From positions 62,001 through 126,000 of the forward strand of contig NZ_KQ960182.1 of assembly GCF_001553115.1 (NCBI RefSeq): 64,000 nucleotides of DNA. Reading direction: 5' to 3'. The notes under the pieces are model-generated. The model was given only the letters and a program-made list of their open reading frames with translations, did not search any database and was not told where the DNA came from. Origin of the DNA: Aedoeadaptatus coxii. Lineage in GTDB: Bacteria; Bacillota; Clostridia; Tissierellales; Peptoniphilaceae. This document shows positions 45,101 through 52,948 of the stretch, one piece after another. The position numbers and the translations under genes were made by a program. Every line of letters starts with the position of its first letter. The stretch's first letter is position 1.

Positions 45101-46370
45101 CAATTCTTCCGTGTTCAATTTTAACGGCGCCGATTTCAGTAATCTCATCGTAACGCGGCGAAAATCCCGTCGTCTCTAAGTCAAAGACGACGAAACTTGA
45201 ACCGTATTTTACATTTGCGGGATTTTTAAAAATCTTTTCATCGTCATCCACAACATCCGCGTCGATGCCGTATAAAATGCGAATATCGTTTTTCTTCGCC
45301 GCCTGCATGGCCTCCGGATACCCTTGCACTACATTGTCATCTGTAATGGCAATAGCCTCGTGTCCCCAAAGTTTGGCTCGCTTGGCAAAATCGCTAATAG
45401 TATGGGTTCCGTCTGTATTGCTCATTTTTGTATGGACATGCAGTTCGATACGTTTGTTGGGGCTTTTATCTTCCGTAGAAGCCTTTAGTATTTTTCGAAT
45501 GTTGCGCGCCATAATGCTTTCGTTTCGCTCAAAGCTGTCGAATTCGAATTTTCCGTAAACTTCAACGGCATTATTCGCCTTAAATGTAGAGCCAAAATCC
45601 TCTGCTTCCTTATTTTTTACAAAAGCTTTCACATTACGGCTGTCGGTACCGTCGTAAACAGAGAGAATGAAAAGGGTCTTATCGTTTTTTATGGGACGGG
45701 AATCGACGGAAAATATAGTTCCCGATATTGTGACGGTCTCCCCTACTCTACATTGGGAAAGCGGAATTACCCCATCAAATTTATCTTTGCCGTAGATGTA
45801 GACTCCCTTCTCTTCTTTTCCGGAATCTACTTGTTCAATACGTACAGCTGTTTCTTCAAACGTTTCTCTGAATACCACTTCTTCTTCATCGATTAATTGG
45901 CTAAGCTCTTGAAGTTCACATTCATTGCCCTCACATTGGCAGTGGACTTGATAGAATTCGCCTGTTTCTTTTAAAAGAAGTTGGTCTAACTTTAGGGATA
46001 GAATATTTTTTTCTACCGTATGATTTGGAACACGTATTGTAAGAGAACGGGATTCTAAACTGAAAGAGGTTTCATTAAACCAGGCGCTACTTGAAGGCAA
46101 GCGATCCAGTATCCAACGAAACAACTCATCTTGCGTCATATCCTTGACTTCTTTTTTCGCTTCCTTACACGAGATAGTAATATCGAGTCCTTCATAACAA
46201 GAGGCCATCTGCTTTTTAAGTTTACGCCACCGATCATTTTCCTCGCTATCTGAAACGATCACGATACGTCCCTTTTTACGATTGTAAATTATTTTATTAA
46301 TTTGAAGATTTTCTGATAGAAGAAAATCCATCAGATTTTGTTCTGATGGATGAATAGTTTCATTCTTCAC
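42144..46370 (-). CDS. polC: DNA polymerase III PolC-type alpha subunit
   Basis: The Gram-positive replicative polymerase with built-in proofreading, 1408 residues. In order: N-terminal and OB domains (1-300), PHP domain starting HVHTKMS (311), an inserted DEDD exonuclease (VFDLETTG at 396, VAHNASFD at 475, HRAVNDAEA at 532), the rest of PHP, then the polymerase with GSRGSVGSSFVATM, a CPHC/CPHC zinc site, PDIDLNFAGEYQ and RTSGQHPGG. Exonuclease and polymerase residues look intact, but the PHP metal site seems degraded (TDD at 343, NNVRY at 701). It overlaps ispG by 11 bases. Confidence 0.96.
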   Translation of the reverse strand: MKNETIHPSEQNLMDFLLSENLQINKIIYNRKKGRIVIVSDSEENDRWRKLKKQMASCYEGLDITISCKEAKKEVKDMTQDELFRWILDRLPSSSAWFNETSFSLESRSLTIRVPNHTVEKNILSLKLDQLLLKETGEFYQVHCQCEGNECELQELSQLIDEEEVVFRETFEETAVRIEQVDSGKEEKGVYIYGKDKFDGVIPLSQCRVGETVTISGTIFSVDSRPIKNDKTLFILSVYDGTDSRNVKAFVKNKEAEDFGSTFKANNAVEVYGKFEFDSFERNESIMARNIRKILKASTEDKSPNKRIELHVHTKMSNTDGTHTISDFAKRAKLWGHEAIAITDDNVVQGYPEAMQAAKKNDIRILYGIDADVVDDDEKIFKNPANVKYGSSFVVFDLETTGFSPRYDEITEIGAVKIEHGRIVDRFSTFVNPLRPIPPKIVELTNITDDMVADAPTIDEALPLFEDFIGDGILVAHNASFDSRFVEYRRKGKGNYPTIDTLLLAQCLDLHIKNYKLGTLAKRFGINLQGAHRAVNDAEATAELFLHLERLAEKEGVKSPEDYNKLKHPEPEKLFPTRLTIFPKNVEGLTTLYRLISKSHTETFYRTPRILMSDIIKHRENFIIGSGGEQGLLIDSYLRGADDEELSTIIKSLDFVEVAPPKRYGKSYIDGLLRHEDDAKDMIRHLLNLSDDQDVPVVASNNVRYLDPDDEIYLKVLEYSKFRGRPFGNGAAHFMATDEMLRAFDFLNERCEEIVIDNPKVICDKIEEFPPIPSGKFPPKIENADVDLKNDAVSRAKEIYGDPLPDIVADRLHTELDSIIGNGYAVMYRIAQQLVQKSNADGFYVGSRGSVGSSFVATMTGITEVNPLAPHYVCPHCQYSEFVEDKAYSTGFDLPKKSCPHCGTELIRDGHKIPFEVFLGFYGDKEPDIDLNFAGEYQPKAHQFIEDYFGEGFVFRAGTIGTLAEKTAFGLVKKYLEENGIVRNPVDITRLAKGIEGVKRTSGQHPGGIMIVPKDNDIHHFTPIQYPADEKKKNVITTHFDYHSISENILKLDILGHDAPSILRMLEDMTGVDMNDVDINDAKVMSLFTGMDALEADESIFHFDTGTLGIPEFGTDFVVRMLLDTKPDTFGALVNISGLSHGTDVWTGNAQDLVHSNKATISEVISTREDIMNYLIIAGAENKVAFDTMEAVRKGRGLPEKYMDVLKTLDVPSWYFDSCEKIKYMFPRAHAVAYVMTSIRIAWYKVYYPLAFYAAYFTTKLNDLNGDLLIGGVDSVKRRIENIKNLGDEASKKEQDEGSLLRVALEMLARGYTFEPIHLGISHYDRFGIYEGKVIIPISSLPGIGKTIANEIYDEYKKGPFLSVEDMIKRTGASKTVIEALTQHGALNGIPKDNQLSMLDLFGSQGNL

Positions 46371-47418
46371 ATTGATCCCTCTCTATTAAATCAATTAGTT
46401 CGTCGAGCAAATCTTCTTCTGAAACCGAACGTACGATTTCGCCTTTTTTAAAGATAACGCCGCGACCGTTGCCGCCGGTAATACCGTAATCCGCTTCCTT
46501 TGCTTCCCCGGGACCATTGACGCGACAACCCATAATGGCAATTTTGCCTTGGAAATTTACATTTGCTAATCGTTTTTCAGCTTCTTCGGCAATGGAAATT
46601 AAGTCTATTTCTGTTCTGCCACAGGTTGGGCAAGAAACAAAATCGATGCCTTCGTTGCGAAGACCTATGCTTTTTAGAATAGACTTGGCGCACAGTACTT
46701 CGTCTACCGGATCGCCTGTCAATGACACGCGGATTGTGTCGCCGATATCATCTAATAGAAGGGATCCGATTCCTACGGAAGATTTCACGATGCCGTTCAT
46801 TTTGGAACCCGCTTCGGTAATGCCGAGATGCAATGGGTAATCGGAAACTTTTTTAAATGCGCGATAGGATTCCACCGACTGGCGAACACTTGATGATTTT
46901 AACGAGACTTTAATGGCATTTAGACCGAAGCTCTCTAATATATTGACTTGTTCAAGTGCGGAAGCCACGATGGAATCAGGATTAACGCCATCCATTTTTT
47001 CGATAAATTCCTGTTTTACTGATCCGGAATTCACGCCGACACGAATGGAAATTCCCTCCGATTTAGCTGCCTCTGCAACTTCCTTTACTTTCCATTTTTC
47101 GCCGATATTGCCCGGGTTTAAGCGCAACCCGTGGACATGATGTTCTATGGCGTAAAGAGCCAATCGATAGTCAAATTGAATGTCGGCAATAATAGGAATG
47201 GAAATAGAGGGAATAATTGTATCCAGAGCCTTGGCATCTTCTTCGTCATTAATGGCCATTCGAATAATATCGCAGCCGGCCGTTTCCAGGGATTTTACCT
47301 GTGCAATAGTTCCCCGGATATCTTTTGTTTTCGTATTGGTCATTGATTGAATACTCACCGGCGCTCCTCCGCCGATGAGCACATTACCTACTGCAATTTG
47401 TCTCGTATATGTTGCCAA
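46360..47418 (-). CDS. ispG: 4-hydroxy-3-methylbut-2-enyl-diphosphate synthase (GcpE)
   Basis: Iron-sulfur enzyme that opens methylerythritol cyclodiphosphate, the penultimate MEP step. IQSMTNTKTKD near the start and the cluster residues in FVSCPTCGRTE and MGCRVNGPGEAKEADYG are present. The length of 352 residues matches the short bacterial form. Confidence 0.95.
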   Translation of the reverse strand: MATYTRQIAVGNVLIGGGAPVSIQSMTNTKTKDIRGTIAQVKSLETAGCDIIRMAINDEEDAKALDTIIPSISIPIIADIQFDYRLALYAIEHHVHGLRLNPGNIGEKWKVKEVAEAAKSEGISIRVGVNSGSVKQEFIEKMDGVNPDSIVASALEQVNILESFGLNAIKVSLKSSSVRQSVESYRAFKKVSDYPLHLGITEAGSKMNGIVKSSVGIGSLLLDDIGDTIRVSLTGDPVDEVLCAKSILKSIGLRNEGIDFVSCPTCGRTEIDLISIAEEAEKRLANVNFQGKIAIMGCRVNGPGEAKEADYGITGGNGRGVIFKKGEIVRSVSEEDLLDELIDLIERDQCEE

Positions 47419-47433
47419 ATGTGGCCGTCCTTT

Positions 47434-48432
47434 CTAGTTTAAAAAGCGTGCTATATCTCCAAATATCGTAACATAAATCATGAGTCCGATAAGGAGCGTA
47501 AAACTAATAAACGATAAGGTCATTTCAATTTTTTTATTAACCGGTTTTCCGGTAATAGCTTCGATAAAAATAAATAATAATTTTCCGCCGTCCAGCGCGG
47601 GAATCGGAAGTAAATTCATGACGCCGAGGTTCGCCGATATATAGGCCATTATAAACATTAACGACCCAAATCCGAATTTAGCAGAATCACCAATGATTTT
47701 TACAACGCCGACAGGTCCCGAAAGTTTATCGACGCCTAAGGCACCGGTAAATAATTGCTTAAGGACATAGAAAATGGTTACGACAACTTTACCTGTCATG
47801 GTGAAGCCGTCTTTGAGGCTTCGCAGCGGATGACGTTCGCTCTCCGGTTTAAGGCCGATATAGCGACGCCCATCTTTCATTGCGGGCTTAACCGTCGTTT
47901 GTTCGTTTTTCCCGCCCCTGCTATAACCGACGGTTACTTCACCCTTTGATTCGGCGATGCGCGTTGAGAAGTCATTCCAATCTTTTACGTTTTGACCGTC
48001 TACAGATTGAAGCACGTCTCCCGTCTTCATACCTATTTGAGCGGCGGGGGTACCGGGTAGCACCTCGCCTACTGTCGTCGTTGGATAACCGCTTATAAGC
48101 GTAAAAAGCATAAACGCAACAATGGCAAGGACGAAATTCATAGCAGCGCCGCTTGCAATGACTGCGGCGCGCTGAGGAAGTCCTGCATTATTAAAACTCC
48201 TCGGATCGTCGGAATCTTCTTCCTCTCCTTCCATGGCCACATAGCCGCCAAGGGGAAGGGCTCTTAAACTATATTGTGTTTCATTTATCTGTTTTCTAAA
48301 AAGCAAAGGTCCCATGCCAATGGAGTATTCGTTGACGCGAATTCCAACGAGTTTTGCCATTCCGAAATGGCCGAATTCGTGGAGCCCAACGATCAACACA
48401 AATACAAATATAGAACCTAATAAACTTGCCAT
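47434..48432 (-). CDS. rseP: RIP zinc metalloprotease (RseP/RasP, site-2 protease)
   Basis: Membrane-embedded protease that cuts anti-sigma factors and signal-peptide remnants. The zinc motif HEFGH is in the first helix (residues 17-21), a single PDZ domain (about 105-185, GTPAAQIGMKTGDVLQSV) follows, and the second active-site motif is LLPIPALDGGKLL. It has 332 residues. Confidence 0.94.
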   Translation of the reverse strand: MASLLGSIFVFVLIVGLHEFGHFGMAKLVGIRVNEYSIGMGPLLFRKQINETQYSLRALPLGGYVAMEGEEEDSDDPRSFNNAGLPQRAAVIASGAAMNFVLAIVAFMLFTLISGYPTTTVGEVLPGTPAAQIGMKTGDVLQSVDGQNVKDWNDFSTRIAESKGEVTVGYSRGGKNEQTTVKPAMKDGRRYIGLKPESERHPLRSLKDGFTMTGKVVVTIFYVLKQLFTGALGVDKLSGPVGVVKIIGDSAKFGFGSLMFIMAYISANLGVMNLLPIPALDGGKLLFIFIEAITGKPVNKKIEMTLSFISFTLLIGLMIYVTIFGDIARFLN

Positions 48433-48440
48433 ATAACCTC

Positions 48441-49211
48441 CTAAAGGGGAAACCGATAGAGCATATAAACCATCGGTATGATCATTAAAATGCTGTCGAA
48501 GCGATCCATAAAACCGCCGTGACCGGGGAGAATATGACCATAATCTTTTATACCCGTAGCTCGTTTCATTTTTGATGCAAACAAATCACCTAATTGAGCG
48601 GTAACGGATGCAATGCCGATAAAAAGAGCGTGCATCCAATCGACCGGAATCCCCACATAATAACAGTAAATCAATCCTACAGTTACGGTGCATACGACAG
48701 CGCCTACGGCTCCTTCAATAGTTTTATTCGGACTGATCGACGGGCAAAGTTTATGCTTGCCGAAAGCCATTCCCGTTAAATAAGCGAAGGTATCTGTCGA
48801 AACCGCAATAATAAAGACCAGATAGAGATAGAAGGTCTTATCGAGATTTAGGATAGGAAAGAAAAAACTCGGTACGTAGATCAAAATCAACATACATAAA
48901 CCAAACTCTTCAAGGGAAAAGTTTGAACTCTTCAAATAATACAGCACGAGTAAAAATGTGGAAATCGTAAAGGCTAAAAAAGCCGGCCAGTTTAATAGAA
49001 AAACGGCAAAATGGATGAAACAGGACAAAAGAATGTAATGCTCCGGAATATGATGCTCTTTGTGTTTAAAGGCACCGGAAAGTTCGTGGCAGAGCTCGAG
49101 AGAAAACAGGAGAACTGCAACGCGAAGAACGTGGCCTCCCATATATAAAACCCCGGCGAGTACGATAAGTAATACGACTGCTGTAAGGGTACGCTTTTTA
49201 AAATTGTTCAT
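48441..49211 (-). CDS. cdsA: Phosphatidate cytidylyltransferase
   Basis: Makes CDP-diacylglycerol, the precursor used by PgsA (27264-27797). It has 256 residues with about seven membrane helices and the conserved C-terminal block STDTFAYLTGMAFGKHKL, SPNKTIEGAVG and KDYGHILPGHGGFMDRFDS. Its start codon overlaps the uppS stop by one base. The dxr gene usually found between cdsA and rseP is missing; only 8 bases separate them. Confidence 0.93.
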   Translation of the reverse strand: MNNFKKRTLTAVVLLIVLAGVLYMGGHVLRVAVLLFSLELCHELSGAFKHKEHHIPEHYILLSCFIHFAVFLLNWPAFLAFTISTFLLVLYYLKSSNFSLEEFGLCMLILIYVPSFFFPILNLDKTFYLYLVFIIAVSTDTFAYLTGMAFGKHKLCPSISPNKTIEGAVGAVVCTVTVGLIYCYYVGIPVDWMHALFIGIASVTAQLGDLFASKMKRATGIKDYGHILPGHGGFMDRFDSILMIIPMVYMLYRFPL

Positions 49212-49924
49212 TAGAGCCCCCCAAATCTACGGTCTCTCGAGCGGTAATCTTCTATAGCTTCGTTAAAAACCGCTTCATCAAAATCCGGCCACAGAACATT
49301 GGAAAACCAAAATTCACTATAGGCCATTTGATAGAGCATAAAGTTACTCACTCGTAATTCACCGCTGGGCCGAATCAGGAGATCCAAGGGCGGTTGGCAT
49401 TTTGTATATAGGAAAGATTCGAAAAGGGATTTGTCGATTGAATTCGGGTCAATTTGCCCTTCTTTAACACAATGGGCAATATCGGCGACCGCTTTTAAAA
49501 TTTCATCTTGACCACCATAGTTTAAACCGATATTTAAAACCATTTTAGTTCCCTTTGAGGTGCGCTCCAGCGCAAGTTCGACGAGTTCTCGCGTTTTGCC
49601 GTCAAGGGCCGAAATATCGCCCATAATATTTAATTTAACGCCGTTCTCTTCCAACTCTTCGATGTATTTCACCAAAAAACGTTGCAAGAGAATCATGAGG
49701 TTATCGATTTCTTTTTTGGGGCGCTTCCAATTTTCCGTGGAAAAAGCATACAAAGATAAAAAAGGAATTTCCAATCGATACGCTTCACGCACAATGTCTA
49801 AAACCCTTTTAACACCTTCTTTATGACCGTAGGTTCTCGGCAATCCCCTTTTGGTTGCCCAGCGACCGTTTCCGTCCATAATAATGCCGATATGTTTTGG
49901 CATTTCTTTTTTATTAGACTCCAT
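49211..49924 (-). CDS. uppS: Undecaprenyl diphosphate synthase
   Basis: cis-Prenyltransferase that makes the C55 carrier lipid for wall synthesis. The substrate loop IGIIMDGNGRWATKRG and the later LIRPSGELRVSNFML and YSEFWF blocks are present. It has 237 residues. It uses isoprenoid precursors from the MEP enzymes also encoded here. Confidence 0.95.
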   Translation of the reverse strand: MESNKKEMPKHIGIIMDGNGRWATKRGLPRTYGHKEGVKRVLDIVREAYRLEIPFLSLYAFSTENWKRPKKEIDNLMILLQRFLVKYIEELEENGVKLNIMGDISALDGKTRELVELALERTSKGTKMVLNIGLNYGGQDEILKAVADIAHCVKEGQIDPNSIDKSLFESFLYTKCQPPLDLLIRPSGELRVSNFMLYQMAYSEFWFSNVLWPDFDEAVFNEAIEDYRSRDRRFGGL

Positions 49925-49934
49925 AATCCCCCCT

Positions 49935-49961
49935 AAAACAAAGAACCCCCATAGGGGGCTC
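49935..49961 (-). terminator. Terminator-like hairpin between frr and uppS
   Basis: Stem GAGCCCCC/GGGGGTTC (one G-T pair) with a 3-base loop, then TTTGTTTT on the minus strand. It separates the translation genes from the lipid genes of the same run. Confidence 0.75.
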
Positions 49962-49974
49962 TATTAAGTTTTAT

Positions 49975-50535
49975 TTAGATTTCCATTAATTCATTTTCTT
50001 TTGTTTTGGCAATTCCGTCGATGTCTTTAATAGCAGAGTCGATAAGCTTTTGAATTTCTTCTTCATAAACTTTTAAATCGTCTTCCGATATTTCTTTATT
50101 CTTTTCAGCTTTTTTAATAGCATCGATAGCATCGCGACGAATATTGCGTACGGCAATCTTAGATTGCTCCGCATCTTTTCCTACGACTTTAATCATATCC
50201 TTACGGCGTTCTTCCGTTAAAGCGGGAATAGCCAGGCGAATAATCTTTCCGTCGTTAGAGGGATTAAGACCTAAGTCGGACTTTAAAATTTCTTTTTCGA
50301 TGGCGGGAATTAAAGATGCATCCCAAGGTTGAATAGTGAGTAGACGTGCTTCGGGCGCCGTAATACCTGCAACTTGATTCAGCGGAGTTTGCTGACCGTA
50401 AGCTTCTACCGTAATTCTATCCAATAAGCTTGGATTGGCGCGTCCGGCACGAATGGAGCCTAGATCTTCTTTTAAACGATCAAGAGTTTTTTGCGTCTTC
50501 GTGCGAATTTCTTGTTTAACGTCGTTGAACTCCAT
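49975..50535 (-). CDS. frr: Ribosome recycling factor
   Basis: 186-residue factor that splits post-termination ribosomes with EF-G. Blocks TLDRLKEDLGSIRAGRANPSLLDRI, PWDASLIPAIEKEI and the C-terminal helix are typical. GGAGG lies ahead of the ATG. Confidence 0.96.
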   Translation of the reverse strand: MEFNDVKQEIRTKTQKTLDRLKEDLGSIRAGRANPSLLDRITVEAYGQQTPLNQVAGITAPEARLLTIQPWDASLIPAIEKEILKSDLGLNPSNDGKIIRLAIPALTEERRKDMIKVVGKDAEQSKIAVRNIRRDAIDAIKKAEKNKEISEDDLKVYEEEIQKLIDSAIKDIDGIAKTKENELMEI

Positions 50536-50547
50536 ACATAATCCTCC

Positions 50548-51255
50548 TTATTTTACACAGGTCCCCAACTCTTTGCCCATAGCCGCATCGAAAATATTTT
50601 CCGATATGTCGATGCCAAAGACGATAAGGGGAATGTCGTTTTCCATGCATAGAGACGTTGCCGTAGAATCCATGATCTTGAGATTTTTGCTTAAAATATC
50701 AAAATAACTCAAGCTGTCAAATTTAACGGCATCGGCATTGATGTTCGGATCGGAATCGTAAATTCCGTCGGTGCCTTTTTTTGCAAGCAAAATAACTTCG
50801 GCGTCAATTTCAGCAGCGCGAAGAGCAGCTGTCGTGTCGGTGGAGAAATAGGGATTTCCAATACCACCCGAGAAAATAACGACGCGACCTTTTTCTAAAT
50901 GGCGAATGGCGCGGCGACGAATATAGGGTTCGGCTACTTGTTTCATTTCGATAGCGGTCATAACCCGGGTTACGACGTCCATTTGTTCCAAAGCATCTTG
51001 AAGAGCCAGGGCATTCATAACCGTGCCGAGCATACCCATGTAGTCACTGGTTGCGCGATCCATGTCTTTGCTGTCGCGGCCGCGCCAGAAGTTGCCGCCA
51101 CCGACGACAATGCAGGTTTCCACGCCTGCTTCGGAAATGCGTTTAATTTCTCTTGCAAATAATCGAACGGTAGAGGAATCGATGCCGATTCCCTTTTCGC
51201 CAGCCATGGCTTCCCCGCTCAATTTTAAGACAATTCTTTTATATCTAGGTTCCAT
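50548..51255 (-). CDS. pyrH: UMP kinase
   Basis: Phosphorylates UMP to UDP. The N-terminal [20 protein letters not shown], and [18 protein letters not shown] motifs identify the family. It has 235 residues and lies in the usual tsf-pyrH-frr order. Confidence 0.96.
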   Translation of the reverse strand: MEPRYKRIVLKLSGEAMAGEKGIGIDSSTVRLFAREIKRISEAGVETCIVVGGGNFWRGRDSKDMDRATSDYMGMLGTVMNALALQDALEQMDVVTRVMTAIEMKQVAEPYIRRRAIRHLEKGRVVIFSGGIGNPYFSTDTTAALRAAEIDAEVILLAKKGTDGIYDSDPNINADAVKFDSLSYFDILSKNLKIMDSTATSLCMENDIPLIVFGIDISENIFDAAMGKELGTCVK

Positions 51256-51268
51256 GGTCTAATCCGAC

Positions 51269-51913
51269 CTATTGCATTTGTTTTGCTACTTCTTCAGCAA
51301 AGTCTTCGGTACGTTTTTCCATGCCTTCGCCTACTTCATAACGGCAGAAACGACGAATGCTGATTTTTTCACCGATTTTGGCAACTAAATTCGTTAAAAG
51401 TTCATTAACGGTTACATCGCCGTCTTTAATATAGGGTTGATCTAAAAGGACGATTTCTTGATAGAATTTTTCTAAACGACCTTCTACCATTTTTTCGACG
51501 ATGTGTTCGGGTTTACCTTCGTTCAAAGCTTGCTCCGTTAATACGGCACGTTCGTGATCGAGTTCTTCTTGAGAAACTTCTTCACGGGAAACGTATTTCG
51601 GATTTGTAGCAGCAACTTGCATTGCCATATCGCGAACGAATTCTTTAAAGTCTTCGTTCTTGGCTACGAAGTCGGTTTCGGAGTTAACTTCGATTAACAC
51701 GCCGATGCGATTGTTGTGAATGTAGCTTTCAACAATACCTTCAGCTGCAATACGATTACTTTTTTTAGCAACCTTGCTAAGGCCTTGTTCTCTTAAAATA
51801 TCAGCAGCGCGATCGACGTCGCCGTCAGAATCCTTAAGAGCCTTCTTGCAGTCCATCATACCGGCGCCGGTTTTGTCTCTAAGTTCTTTGACCATTTTTG
51901 CAGTAATTTCCAT
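51269..51913 (-). CDS. tsf: Elongation factor Ts (short form)
   Basis: Exchanges GDP for GTP on EF-Tu. The N-terminal [18 protein letters not shown] and the core [11 protein letters not shown] block are visible. The ATG at 51913, with AAGGGGG upstream, gives 214 residues, well below the 280-290 of Escherichia or Bacillus; one core subdomain appears reduced, as in other short EF-Ts proteins such as that of Thermus. Confidence 0.93.
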   Translation of the reverse strand: MEITAKMVKELRDKTGAGMMDCKKALKDSDGDVDRAADILREQGLSKVAKKSNRIAAEGIVESYIHNNRIGVLIEVNSETDFVAKNEDFKEFVRDMAMQVAATNPKYVSREEVSQEELDHERAVLTEQALNEGKPEHIVEKMVEGRLEKFYQEIVLLDQPYIKDGDVTVNELLTNLVAKIGEKISIRRFCRYEVGEGMEKRTEDFAEEVAKQMQ

Positions 51914-51947
51914 GATAGTCCCCCTTAAATAAAATTCTATGTTTTTC

Positions 51948-51983
51948 AAAAAAATAAGAGTTCCGTTGGCTCAGAACTCTTAT
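51948..51983 (-). terminator. Terminator-like hairpin between rpsB and tsf
   Basis: Perfect 10-bp stem ATAAGAGTTC/GAACTCTTAT with a 10-base loop and a run of at least six T. As tsf follows, it probably lets part of the transcripts through. Confidence 0.8.
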
Positions 51984-51994
51984 AAATTTCCTTA

Positions 51995-52771
51995 TTATTG
52001 TTCTTCTGTTTCAGCCGCACTATCCGTGATTTGATTTTCAGTTTCCACTTTGGATTGTTGCTCGGTTTCAACTTCTGCATCGTCTTGAGCACCTTGCTTA
52101 CCTTCAATAACGGCATTGGCCATGGTTTCCGTAATTAATTTTACGGCACGAATGGCGTCGTCATTACCGGGAATGGGATAATCCAATTCATCGGGATCAC
52201 AGTTTGTATCGAGAATACCGACGATGGGAATACCAAGTTTTTGTGCTTCTTTAACGGCGATGTTTTCCTTCTTAGGATCCACGACGTACATTACATCGGG
52301 AAGTCCGTTCATATCTTTAATACCGCCAAGGAACTTTTCAAGACGTTCTCTTTCATGGCGTAAACCGATAACTTCTTTTTTGGGAAGTACATCAAAACGG
52401 CCGTCCGTTTCCATTTCTTCTAAATCTTTCAAACGTTCAATTCTGGTTTTAATCGTTTGGAAGTTAGTAAGAAGACCACCTAACCAACGTTGGTTAATGT
52501 AGAATTCACCACAACGTTTAGCTTCTTTTTCAATGGCATCTTGGGCTTGTTTCTTGGTACCGACGAACAAAACCTTACCGCCGTCTTGAACGGTTTCGCG
52601 AACGAAATCGTAAGCTTCTTCAATTTTTCTAACGGTTTTTTGTAAGTCGATGATATAAATACCATTGCGTTCGGTGAAGATGTATTTCTTCATTTTCGGG
52701 TTCCATCTTCTGGTTTGGTGACCGAAGTGGACGCCTGCTTCGAGCAAGCTCTTCATTGATACTACAGACAT
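51995..52771 (-). CDS. rpsB: 30S ribosomal protein S2
   Basis: Blocks [33 protein letters not shown], and [15 protein letters not shown] mark S2. The ATG at 52771 has GGAGG 5 bases ahead and gives 258 residues; a TTG at 52783 is part of that ribosome site. The last 35 residues are acidic and low in complexity. Confidence 0.96.
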   Translation of the reverse strand: MSVVSMKSLLEAGVHFGHQTRRWNPKMKKYIFTERNGIYIIDLQKTVRKIEEAYDFVRETVQDGGKVLFVGTKKQAQDAIEKEAKRCGEFYINQRWLGGLLTNFQTIKTRIERLKDLEEMETDGRFDVLPKKEVIGLRHERERLEKFLGGIKDMNGLPDVMYVVDPKKENIAVKEAQKLGIPIVGILDTNCDPDELDYPIPGNDDAIRAVKLITETMANAVIEGKQGAQDDAEVETEQQSKVETENQITDSAAETEEQ

Positions 52772-52796
52772 TTTTACCTCCAATTGTTTAATCCTC

Positions 52797-52851
52797 CATG
52801 AGGTTTTTAAATAAAGCCACTTTTCAGCAACAACTTCATTCTCGCCTCATG
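52797..52851 (-). promoter_or_regulatory. rpsB leader with long-range stem
   Basis: On the minus strand CATGAGG (52851-52845) can pair with CCTCATG (52803-52797) across about 40 bases, inside a leader of about 93 bases. It could be an S2 autoregulatory element; this is inference from position and pairing. Confidence 0.35.
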
Positions 52852-52870
52852 TGTGTATTTGTACCGATTT

Positions 52871-52899
52871 ATTATAACATGGGCATATGGTCTGTGCAA
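52871..52899 (-). promoter_or_regulatory. Promoter of rpsB-tsf
   Basis: On the minus strand: -35 TTGCAC (52899-52894), a 17-base spacer and -10 TATAAT (52876-52871) with TG upstream. Confidence 0.72.
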
Positions 52900-52916
52900 G
52901 GATACAATTGAATTTA

Positions 52917-52925
52917 TGATATACT
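52917..52925 (+). promoter_or_regulatory. Extended -10 promoter of the M29 aminopeptidase
   Basis: TGA followed by TATACT (52920-52925); the -35 is weak. It is divergent from the rpsB promoter. Confidence 0.5.
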
Positions 52926-52948
52926 TAAAATCGTAAAAAGGAGGAATT

